The notes beneath the pieces are model-generated. The model was not told the origin of the DNA. It saw only the letters and a program-made list of their open reading frames with translations, and ran no database searches. This document shows positions 1-6,493 of a stretch of DNA of 10,360 bases, piece by piece. The translations under genes and the position numbers were made by a program. How positions within the stretch are numbered: the stretch's first letter is position 1; each line of letters begins with the position of its first letter. Location of the stretch: assembly GCA_049514335.1 (NCBI GenBank), contig JBEKVE010000111.1:1-10360 (forward strand), written 5' to 3'. The DNA comes from JBEKVE01 sp049514335. Its GTDB lineage: Bacteria; Actinomycetota; Acidimicrobiia; Acidimicrobiales; UBA8190.

Positions 1-1527
1 GTGATCGGGTCGGGGCCCAACGGCCTCGTGGCCGCGGCGATCCTGGCGGGCGCTGGCTGGCGCGTCACGGTGCTCGAGCGCGCCGAGCGTCCCGGAGGGG
101 CGGTGCACAGCGGCCAGCTCACCGTGCCCGGGTACGTGCACGACACCTACTCCGCCTTCTACGGGCTGTTGCACTCGTCCCCGGTGCTCGAAGAGCTCGG
201 GCTCGACAAGAGCGTCACGTGGGCCCGATTCGACGTGCCCGTGGGGGCCGCTGTGTCCCCCGACCACGTCGCCACCTGCCACGCCGAGCTGGCCCGCACC
301 ACCGAGGGGCTCCGCCGCGTGTCGCCCGCCGACGCCGATGCCTGGTCGGGGCTGTACCGGTGGTGGGGCGACGTGGGCACGGCCTTCCTGCGCCAGATGC
401 TCGGGCCCGTGGGCGCCCCCCGACCGGCGCTGTCCTTCGGCCTCCGGGCACTGCGCCACGGTCTGTTCGACACCACCCAGCTCCTGCTGCGGCCCCTCGA
501 CGCCCTGGTGAGCGAGCGCTTCGTCGACCCTGCCGCCCGGGCGCTCGTGGCGGCAGGGGCGTCGCATGCCGACGTGCCGGTCGACGCCGCGGGCAGCGTT
601 CCCGCCGCTCTCATCCTGGCCATGGCGGCCCAGCAGGTCGGCATGCCCGTCCCCGTGGGCGGCGCCGGGCAGCTGGCGGCGGCGCTGGTGGCCGCGGTCG
701 AGGAGGCAGGCGGCACGGTGCGCACCGGCTGCGAGGTGACGCGGGTGGTGGTGGAGCGCGACCGGGCCGTGGGCGTCGAGGTGGCCGGCGCCGGTCCGGT
801 ACGGGCCCGTCGGGCCGTGCTGGCCGACACCGGCCCCGGTGCCCTGTTCGGCAGCCTGGTGGCGGACCACCCCCTTCCCACCCGGTTCCTCGAGGGGCTG
901 CGCCACTTCCGCTACGGCACGGGGATCTTCAAGGTGGACCTGGCCCTCGACGGTCCCGTGCCGTGGAAGGCACCGGGCCTGGCTGGTTGCGGCGTGGTCC
1001 ATCTCACCGGCGACCTCGACGACATGGCCCGAGCCGCCTTCGAAGCCCGCCACGGCACCGTGCCGGAGCGGCCCATGCTCATCGTGGGCCAGCAGAGCGT
1101 GGCCGACCCGAGCCGCGCCCCGGACGGTGGCGCCACGCTGTGGATCGAGACCCACGTGCCGGGCCTGCCACGGGACACCGGATCGTGGGAGACGTCGCGA
1201 GGCGCGTTCCTCGACGTGGTCATGGCCCTGCTCGAGGCGCACGCCCCCGGAGTGGGGGCGCGGGTGGTGGGCAGCGCCGTGCGCACTCCGACCGACCTCC
1301 AGGCCGAGAACCCCAATCTGGTGGGCGGGGACCTCGGGGCGGGCTCCTCGGCGCTCGACCAGCAGCTCGTGTTCCGCCCCGTGCCCGGCTGGTTCCGCTA
1401 CCGCACCCCGGTGAAGGGCCTCTACCTGTGCTCGGCCTCGGCCCACCCCGGCGGCGGCGTCCACGGCATGGTGGGGCGCAACTGCGCCCGGCGGGTGCTC
1501 GCCGACCGCCGCGTGCGGCGTGGCTGA
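1..1527 (+). CDS. FAD-dependent oxidoreductase, phytoene desaturase-like (5' truncated)
   Basis: This is a flavoprotein of the phytoene-dehydrogenase-related NAD(P)/FAD oxidoreductase family (PYROXD2/CrtI-like). The visible 508 residues begin directly in the Rossmann dinucleotide-binding loop (GSGPNG, residues 3-8). The expected acidic ribose-binding residue follows (VLER, E26), then the PGGA segment at 31-34. At the C-terminus, residues 473-500 (GLYLCSASAHPGGGVHGMVG and on) form the second FAD-contacting motif typical of the family. Family members normally have a few residues before the GxGxxG strand, so the GTG at base 1 is probably an internal Val codon and the real start lies outside the window. 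The substrate cannot be read from sequence: the family contains carotenoid desaturases but also many uncharacterised oxidoreductases, and no carotenoid genes are visible nearby. The gene ends 105 bases before the cyclase gene and is probably a separate transcript. Confidence 0.85.
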   Translation: MIGSGPNGLVAAAILAGAGWRVTVLERAERPGGAVHSGQLTVPGYVHDTYSAFYGLLHSSPVLEELGLDKSVTWARFDVPVGAAVSPDHVATCHAELARTTEGLRRVSPADADAWSGLYRWWGDVGTAFLRQMLGPVGAPRPALSFGLRALRHGLFDTTQLLLRPLDALVSERFVDPAARALVAAGASHADVPVDAAGSVPAALILAMAAQQVGMPVPVGGAGQLAAALVAAVEEAGGTVRTGCEVTRVVVERDRAVGVEVAGAGPVRARRAVLADTGPGALFGSLVADHPLPTRFLEGLRHFRYGTGIFKVDLALDGPVPWKAPGLAGCGVVHLTGDLDDMARAAFEARHGTVPERPMLIVGQQSVADPSRAPDGGATLWIETHVPGLPRDTGSWETSRGAFLDVVMALLEAHAPGVGARVVGSAVRTPTDLQAENPNLVGGDLGAGSSALDQQLVFRPVPGWFRYRTPVKGLYLCSASAHPGGGVHGMVGRNCARRVLADRRVRRG

Positions 1528-1566
1528 CCCCCCGGCGCGCCACCCGACGGGGAGACACACCGGCTG

Positions 1567-1589
1567 GCACCCCCAGCAGGCGGGGGCGC
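1567..1589 (+). terminator. possible hairpin after the oxidoreductase gene
   Basis: CCCCC at 1570-1574 can pair with GGGGG at 1582-1586 across a 7-base loop. One mismatch and two further GC pairs extend the stem outward. It lies between the oxidoreductase stop and the next promoter-like block. There is no T-run, so this is at best a weak, non-canonical terminator, and such GC stems arise often by chance in this DNA. Confidence 0.25.
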
Positions 1590-1590
1590 G

Positions 1591-1626
1591 CACCCTTGAC
1601 CCTCCCCCCCTGGTACGGGCCAAATA
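1591..1626 (+). promoter_or_regulatory. promoter-like block of the cyclase unit (shared motif, copy 1)
   Basis: CACCCTTGACCC at 1591-1602 holds a -35-like TTGACC (1596-1601). GGCCAAAT follows at 1618-1625, with CAAATA (1621-1626) in the -10 place after a 19-base spacer. The ATG at 1633 lies 7 bases beyond, the distance expected if transcription starts at the start codon (leaderless mRNA). The same two blocks occur in the same order upstream of the metallohydrolase gene on the other strand (8117-8150). That makes them more credible than one chance match. CAAATA is a poor match to the usual TANNNT -10, so another sigma factor or an activator site is possible. Confidence 0.5.
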
Positions 1627-1632
1627 GGGGCA

Positions 1633-2985
1633 ATGACGGAGGGGACCATCAGCGTGTTCCTGGCCGACGACAACCTCATCGTGCGCGAGGGGGTCCGGGC
1701 CCTGCTCGCCCTGCAGCCCGACGTCGAGGTGGTTGGGACGGCCGCCGACTACGACGAGCTGGTCACCGGGGCCGAGAAGCTCGCGCCCCAGGTGGTGGTG
1801 ACCGACATCCGCATGCCCCCCACCTTCAAGCAGGAGGGCATCGAGGCGGCCCACGAGATCCGCAAGCGCCATCCCGGCACCGGCGTCGTGATCCTGTCGC
1901 AGTTCGACGACCCCGAGTACGCCATCTCGCTCCTGCACGAAGGGGCGTCGGGGTGCGCGTACCTGCTGAAGGACCACGTGGCGGAGGGCGACCAGCTCAT
2001 GCGGGCCGTGCGCGCCGTGGCCACGGGCGGATCGGTGCTCGACCCCACCATCGTCGAGGCCATGGTCAATCCCGTCACCGTGGGCGGGGAGCTCACCGCG
2101 GCCGAGGAGGACCTGCTGCGGCTCGTGGCCGAGGGGCGTCCCATCAAGGCCATCGCCGCCGTGCAGGACACCACCCCGGCCGCAGCCGGTGAGGCGGTGG
2201 AGAAGCTCTTCTTGAAGATCGCCCAGCAGGCGAGCTCCGGCGGGCAGAATTCGCTGCGGCGCCTGCGCATGCTGCACGAGGCCATCGTGAACCAGAAGGA
2301 CCAGGGCGAGACCCTGAGCCGGCTGCTCCCCGGAGGGGTGGCCGATCTCCTCGTCCGCCAGGGCCGGCAGGTGGGCGAGACCGAGTCGCTCGTGGTGACG
2401 GTGCTCATGTCCGACATCCGGGGGTACTCGACCATCGCCGAGCGCGCCGACCCGAGTGCGCTGGCCGGCCAGCTGAACGTGCACAGGGCCGAGATGAACC
2501 GCGCCATCCTCGACGCCGAGGGCACCGTCATGCAGTTCGTGGGCGACGCCGTCATGGCGGTGTTCGGCGCGCCCGTCCCCATGCCCGACCACGCCGGGCG
2601 GGCCGTGGTGGCGGCCCTGCACATGCACGCCGCCCAGGAGGTGGTCAACCGGCGCTGGATCGAGTCGGGGCTACCCGCATTCGAGCTCGGCATCGGCGTC
2701 ACCACCGGTCCCGCCGCCGCGGCGCTGCTCGGTTCGGAGGAGCGTCTCGAGTACACGCTGGTGGGCGACACCGTGAACCTGGCGCAGCGGCTCCAGCAGT
2801 GGGCCGACCCGGGCGAGACGGTGCTGAGCGAGGCCACGTACAAGGCCTTGGCCGACCCCCCGCCCGCCACGGCCATCCCGCCCGCGCTGGTGAAGGGGCG
2901 CGAGACCCCCGTGTCGGGCTGGAAGGTGGCGGCGGGGACGCCGCCGCAGCCGGGGACAGACGGAGCACAACACAGCAGGGACTAG
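1633..2985 (+). CDS. response regulator fused to class III adenylate/guanylate cyclase
   Basis: This 450-residue protein probably makes a cyclic nucleotide in response to phosphorylation. Residues 5-125 are a CheY-like receiver with the acidic pair D12/D13, phospho-acceptor D58 (VVVTDIRMP), S89 and K113. Residues 153-197 align with the LuxR-type helix-turn-helix of the NarL regulator at 6494-7162 but have lost its DNA-binding pattern. A linker with LLPGGVADLL (231-240) leads into a class III cyclase domain (about 252-405). It has metal-binding aspartates D261 (MSDIRGYS) and D305 (FVGDAVMAVFG) and the transition-state pair N382/R386 (GDTVNLAQRL). The lysine usually found four residues before the second Asp, which selects ATP, is Gln (Q301), so cAMP versus cGMP is open. 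The ATG has only a weak GGGG just before it and may be leaderless. The protein is cytoplasmic, with no signal peptide or membrane segment. Receiver and cyclase are certain; substrate and regulation are inferred. Confidence 0.92.
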   Translation: MTEGTISVFLADDNLIVREGVRALLALQPDVEVVGTAADYDELVTGAEKLAPQVVVTDIRMPPTFKQEGIEAAHEIRKRHPGTGVVILSQFDDPEYAISLLHEGASGCAYLLKDHVAEGDQLMRAVRAVATGGSVLDPTIVEAMVNPVTVGGELTAAEEDLLRLVAEGRPIKAIAAVQDTTPAAAGEAVEKLFLKIAQQASSGGQNSLRRLRMLHEAIVNQKDQGETLSRLLPGGVADLLVRQGRQVGETESLVVTVLMSDIRGYSTIAERADPSALAGQLNVHRAEMNRAILDAEGTVMQFVGDAVMAVFGAPVPMPDHAGRAVVAALHMHAAQEVVNRRWIESGLPAFELGIGVTTGPAAAALLGSEERLEYTLVGDTVNLAQRLQQWADPGETVLSEATYKALADPPPATAIPPALVKGRETPVSGWKVAAGTPPQPGTDGAQHSRD

Positions 2986-3006
2986 GAGTCGACGAGAACG
3001 GGACTA

Positions 3007-3018
3007 CCGGCATGCCGG
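3007..3018. repeat. 12-bp perfect palindrome between cyclase and ABC genes
   Basis: CCGGCATGCCGG is a perfect inverted repeat in the 61-base gap between the cyclase stop and the ABC start. It could be an operator half-site pair or a short hairpin. Its length and GC-rich composition make chance quite possible. Confidence 0.3.
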
Positions 3019-3033
3019 GGTCCCACCGGACAG

Positions 3034-3038
3034 AGGGA
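3034..3038 (+). promoter_or_regulatory. ribosome binding site deciding the ABC ATPase start
   Basis: GGGAG stands 8 bases before the ATG at 3047. This favours that codon over the in-frame ATG at 3056, which would have to use the AGGGG at 3041-3045 at a wider spacing of 10 bases. Confidence 0.55.
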
Positions 3039-3046
3039 GCAGGGGC

Positions 3047-3775
3047 ATGCACGTAATGGAGGCACACGGCGTCCGCAAGACCTACGAGGCCGAGGGCGCG
3101 CCGGTACGCGCCTTGCGGGGCGTGGACGTGGCCATGGACGACAACGAGTTCGTGGCCGTCATGGGCCCCTCCGGCTGCGGGAAGTCGACGCTGTTGAACC
3201 TCGTCGCCGGCCTCGACACCCCCACCGAGGGGGAGATCGTGGTGGCGGGTGAGTCGCTCGCCGACAAGGACGAGAACGCCCTGGCCCGCATGCGACGCGC
3301 CCACATCGGCATCGTCTTCCAGTTCTTCAACCTGCTCGAGGGCATGAGCGTGCTCGAGAACGTGACGCTGCCCGCCGTCATCGCCGGGGCGCGGCGCCGC
3401 CAGGCCGAGAGCCGGGCTCGCGACCTGCTCGACATGCTCGGCCTGGCCGACAAGCACGGGGCGGCACCCGGTGTGCTCTCCGGTGGCCAGCGCCAGCGCC
3501 TGGCCATCGCCCGGGCGCTCGCCAACAAGCCCACCCTCCTGCTGGCCGACGAGCCCACCGGGGCGCTTGACTCCGAAGGCGGTCTCGAGGTGCTCGAGCT
3601 CTTCCGCCGGCTGCACGCCGGCGGCCAGGCCATCCTCCTCGTGACCCACGACGACACCGTGGCCGAGGCGGCCACCCGCATCGTGCGCATGCGCGACGGG
3701 CGCATCGAGGACGACGGCCTGGGTGGGCGCACCACCGTGGAGGCCGGCGCCACGAACCCCTCAGGCACCGTGTGA
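3047..3775 (+). CDS. ABC transporter ATP-binding protein, LolD/MacB/FtsE-type
   Basis: This 242-residue ATPase powers an ABC complex at the inner face of the membrane. All nucleotide-binding elements are intact: Walker A GPSGCGKST (40-48), Q-loop Q92 in FQFFNLL, signature LSGGQ (144-148), Walker B LLLADEP with catalytic E169, and H-loop H201 (VTHD). The FQFFNLL and ADEPTGALDS wording is typical of the MacB/LolD/FtsE group, which normally partners FtsX/MacB-like permeases in lipoprotein or peptide export, or in bacitracin-type resistance. No permease gene lies next to it. Instead the stop codon overlaps the start of a sensor kinase by 4 bases (GTGA), so ATPase and kinase are probably co-translated. 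The gap to the cyclase gene upstream is only 61 bases on the same strand, suggesting one operon. The family is certain; substrate and permease partner are unknown. Confidence 0.93.
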   Translation: MHVMEAHGVRKTYEAEGAPVRALRGVDVAMDDNEFVAVMGPSGCGKSTLLNLVAGLDTPTEGEIVVAGESLADKDENALARMRRAHIGIVFQFFNLLEGMSVLENVTLPAVIAGARRRQAESRARDLLDMLGLADKHGAAPGVLSGGQRQRLAIARALANKPTLLLADEPTGALDSEGGLEVLELFRRLHAGGQAILLVTHDDTVAEAATRIVRMRDGRIEDDGLGGRTTVEAGATNPSGTV

Positions 3776-5922
3776 GCGTCGAGGTCGCCGCGCAGAAGCC
3801 GCTCGTCGTCCCCGACCTCGAGCCCGTCCGCCGGCCCCGGGCGGCGTGGGTCGGTGCCGCGCTCGCTGTCGGCGCCGTCGCCTTCGCCGTCTACGCGCCG
3901 GTGCTCGGGCGCCACGCCAACGAGACGACCGAGGTCTTTCGCTCCGCCCTCATCGGTGCCTTCGCCCTGGCGGGCTCCTTCGCCGTGGTACGCAGGCCCT
4001 TCGAGCGCCAGGGGGTCCTGGCGCTGGCCGGCACGGCGCTGGCGGCGGTGGCGGCGCTCACCGCCGCGGTGGTGCAGGCGCACGCCCACGGCACCGCCGT
4101 GGGGGGCAGCGCCCTGGCGGTGGCGCACTTCGCCGAGCCGCTGGCCGTGGCGCTGCTGCCGGTGGCGGGGATGCACCTGCTGCTCGGGCTGCCCGACGGG
4201 AGCTGCCGGCTCAGCCGCGCCGCCATCATCGGTGGCTACGTCGTGGGTGCGGCGGTGGGCGTGGTCTTGTGGACGCGGCGCCCGGCACTGCCGCTGTGGC
4301 CGGTGGCGGTGGAGGCGGCGGTAGCGGGCGTGATCGGCGTGGTGGGGTCCCAGCGCCGCTACGTGCGGTCGCGCGGCGTGGAGCGCCAGCGCATGCAGTG
4401 GTTCGGTTGGGCGGTGGCGGTGGGGGCGGAGATGCTCGTCGTGGCGCTCGCCCTCAACGTGCTGTGGGGGTGGCCGCACCATCCCTGGCTGGTGGTCATC
4501 GTGTGCAGCGCCCCGCTGGCGGTGGCGCTCGCCATGGGCAGCTCGCGCCGACTGGCCGGGCGCATCGACCGCCTGCTCGCCCACACGGTGTCGCTCGCCG
4601 GGCTGACCGGCATCGTGGTCATCGTCTACCTCGTCATCGTGGTGGGACTGGGGCACAGCCCCGACCACAATGAGCGCTCGCTGTTGGCCAAGTCCATGGT
4701 GGCCGCGGCGGTGGCCGCCCTGTTCTACGGCCCGGCCCGGCAACGCCTGACGCAGTACGCCAACCGCATCGTCTACGGCGAGCGCGAGGCGCCCGACGCC
4801 GTGCTGCGCACGTTCGGCAGCCGCCTTTCTCGTGCCATCCCCATGGACGAGCTGTTGCTCCAGGTGGCCGAGTCGCTGCGCAAGACCCTTGGCCTCGCAT
4901 CCGCCGAGGTGTGGACGGGATCGGGCGGGCACCTCGAGAAGACGGTGTCGGTGCCCGACACCAAGGTGGAGCGGCTGGTGCTGAGCCCCGACGAGGAGAC
5001 GGTGGTGGCCCGGGCCGGTGTGACGGGGACGGCCTGGGTCGAGATCTGGCTGCCCGCCCTGCTGCAGGGGCGGGCCGACACGGTGGTGCGGGTGGCGCCC
5101 ACCACCCACTCGGGCAAGGTGCTCGGCCTCATCGTGGCGGTGCGGCCCCCCGGGAGCGAGACCTTCACCGCCGACGACGACACCATGCTCACCGAGCTCG
5201 CCCGCCAGGTGGGGTTGGCGCTGCACAACGTGGAGCTCGACTCCGCCCTGCAGGAGTCGCTCGACGAGGTCCGGCGCCAGGCCGACGAGCTGCAGCGCTC
5301 CCGGGCCCGCATCGTGGCCGCGTCCGACGCGGCCCGGCGCCAGATCGAGCGCAACCTCCACGACGGCGCCCAGCAGCATCTGGTGGCGTTGGCGGTGAAC
5401 GTCCGCCTGGCCCGCCAGCTGGCCGAGACCGATCCCGAGGCGTCGGGCAAGATCCTCGAGCAGTTGGGCGAAGGGTTGCAGGAGGCCGTCCAGGAGCTGC
5501 GGGCCCTGGCCCACGGCATCTACCCGCCGCTGCTCGTCGACCGCGGCATCGCCGAGGCCCTGCGCTCGGCGGCGGGCCGCGCCGCGCTGCCCACCGAGGT
5601 CGAGGCCGAAGGCCTCGGGCGCTACTCACCGGAGGCCGAGGCGGCCGTCTACTTCTGCTGCATGGAGGCGTTGCAGAACGCGGGCAAGCACGCCGGCGAC
5701 GGGGCCCGCGCCCAGGTGCGGGTGTGGCAGGACGACGCCACGCTCTCCTTCGAGGTCCACGACACGGGGGCGGGCTTCGACACCAAGGGCAAGCTGTCGA
5801 GCGGGGCGGGGTTCGTCAACATGAGCGACCGCGTGGGCGCCATCGGCGGCACGGTCAGCGTCACGTCCGCTCCCGGAGAGGGAACCACCATCGCCGGCCG
5901 GATCCCCGTGGAGGCGGCCTGA
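3772..5922 (+). CDS. membrane sensor histidine kinase with GAF domain, NarL/DesK (HisKA_3) type
   Basis: This 716-residue kinase senses an unknown signal and phosphorylates response regulators. The N-terminal 320 residues are very hydrophobic, with roughly eight to ten membrane segments (for example about 25-42, 57-73, 81-102, 120-139, 150-167, 210-231, 238-255, 272-293 and 307-320). Residues 345-487 look like a cytoplasmic GAF domain. A coiled coil (about 488-515) leads to the HisKA_3 dimerisation helix with phospho-accepting H530 (IERNLHDGAQQHL). The HATPase domain has the N-box N636 (MEALQNAGKHA), the G1 box starting at D664 (DTGAGFD) and the G2-like GAGFVNMSDRVG. The GTG start overlaps the ABC stop by 4 bases and has no clear ribosome site of its own, so translation is probably coupled. 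HisKA_3 kinases usually pair with NarL/LuxR regulators; one is encoded by the facing unit (6494-7162), and the cyclase protein has a related receiver. Signal and exact partners are inferred. Confidence 0.93.
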   Translation: MSVEVAAQKPLVVPDLEPVRRPRAAWVGAALAVGAVAFAVYAPVLGRHANETTEVFRSALIGAFALAGSFAVVRRPFERQGVLALAGTALAAVAALTAAVVQAHAHGTAVGGSALAVAHFAEPLAVALLPVAGMHLLLGLPDGSCRLSRAAIIGGYVVGAAVGVVLWTRRPALPLWPVAVEAAVAGVIGVVGSQRRYVRSRGVERQRMQWFGWAVAVGAEMLVVALALNVLWGWPHHPWLVVIVCSAPLAVALAMGSSRRLAGRIDRLLAHTVSLAGLTGIVVIVYLVIVVGLGHSPDHNERSLLAKSMVAAAVAALFYGPARQRLTQYANRIVYGEREAPDAVLRTFGSRLSRAIPMDELLLQVAESLRKTLGLASAEVWTGSGGHLEKTVSVPDTKVERLVLSPDEETVVARAGVTGTAWVEIWLPALLQGRADTVVRVAPTTHSGKVLGLIVAVRPPGSETFTADDDTMLTELARQVGLALHNVELDSALQESLDEVRRQADELQRSRARIVAASDAARRQIERNLHDGAQQHLVALAVNVRLARQLAETDPEASGKILEQLGEGLQEAVQELRALAHGIYPPLLVDRGIAEALRSAAGRAALPTEVEAEGLGRYSPEAEAAVYFCCMEALQNAGKHAGDGARAQVRVWQDDATLSFEVHDTGAGFDTKGKLSSGAGFVNMSDRVGAIGGTVSVTSAPGEGTTIAGRIPVEAA

Positions 5923-5980
5923 CCGCGGCGCAGTGCCCGAGGAGGCGGCGCGGTGACCGAGGGGGCGGCGCGGTGACCGA
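5921..5980. repeat. tandem 20-bp repeat in the convergent gap
   Basis: Two units, GGAGGCGGCGCGGTGACCGA (5941-5960) and 5961-5980, differ at one base. A third, degenerate unit at 5921-5940 matches about 15 of 20 bases. The array fills most of the 81-base gap between the kinase stop and the end of the receiver gene on the other strand. Each full unit reads like a start region on the + strand (a GGnGG purine run, then GTGACCGA). The reading frame from 5973 stops at 6056 after 27 codons and resembles no protein I know. Confidence 0.75.
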
Positions 5981-6003
5981 GGAGACAGCCCGTGGTGGCG
6001 CGC

Positions 6004-6402
6004 TCAGCCGGTGCCGTCGGCCGGCGAGCTCCCGTCGATGGGCCAGGGCCGCTTGAGGACGTCGGGCCCGAACTGCTCCTTGTGCACGTACCCCACCGCA
6101 CCGCAGGTGCGGGCGTCGGCGGGAAGGTCCTCGGCGTCGTAGGTCGACAGCAGGATCACGCGCACCCCGGGATGCGCGGTGGTGATCCGGCGCGTGGCCT
6201 CGATGCCCCCGATACCCGGCATGTTGATGTCCATGAGGACGAGCGCAGGCTCGACGGCGTCTGCCTGCTCGACGGCATCCTCACCCGAGCTCGCCTCGCC
6301 CACCACGGTGAAACCCGGCGTCACCCCCACGACGGACCGGGCCGCCATCCGGAAGGGCATCTGGTCGTCGACGATCAACACCGAGGTCCCCTCGTCGGTC
6401 AC
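6004..6402 (-). CDS. stand-alone receiver-domain response regulator
   Basis: This 132-residue protein is a single CheY-like receiver with no output domain. It carries acidic residues D12/D13 (LIVDDQMPF), phospho-acceptor D58 (LVLMDINMPG), S86 and K108 (GYVHKEQF). All phosphorylation residues are present, so it should accept phosphate. The chain ends shortly after the last helix in a Pro/Gly/Ser tail, which is normal for a lone receiver and not a visible truncation. I start it at the GTG at 6402, because AGGA stands 7 bases upstream and the receiver fold begins at once. The longer frame from 6450 would only add residues that look non-conserved. It lies 91 bases downstream of the NarL regulator on the same strand. 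Lone receivers act as phosphate sinks, relay intermediates or protein-binding switches; which applies here is not visible. Confidence 0.88.
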   Translation of the reverse strand: MTDEGTSVLIVDDQMPFRMAARSVVGVTPGFTVVGEASSGEDAVEQADAVEPALVLMDINMPGIGGIEATRRITTAHPGVRVILLSTYDAEDLPADARTCGAVGYVHKEQFGPDVLKRPWPIDGSSPADGTG

Positions 6403-6409
6403 GTCCCTA

Positions 6410-6413
6410 TCCT
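6410..6413 (-). promoter_or_regulatory. ribosome binding site of the stand-alone receiver gene
   Basis: On the minus strand AGGA lies 7 bases before the GTG at 6402. It decides that start against the upstream in-frame codon at 6450. Confidence 0.5.
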
Positions 6414-6493
6414 GGCAGCCAGCCACGGGGTAGTCCCACACTGACAGCACGAAGGGGCAGGTGGTGGTGGCACCCCCGCCGCGCCCGAGATGC

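Noticed and set aside
219..2192. 657-residue plus-strand frame across the oxidoreductase and cyclase genes
   Set aside because: Arg/Gly/Pro-rich shadow translation that runs through the intergenic promoter region and has no recognisable motif.
3082..5514. 810-residue open frame on the minus strand, antisense to the ABC ATPase and kinase genes
   Set aside because: It is rich in His, Arg, Gly and Pro with no domain, and lies opposite two genes with complete motifs. Long antisense frames are expected where third positions are nearly all G or C.
6403..6450. Upstream start at 6450 for the lone receiver
   Set aside because: No ribosome site precedes it, and the added 16 residues precede the normal receiver start. 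AGGA fits GTG 6402.
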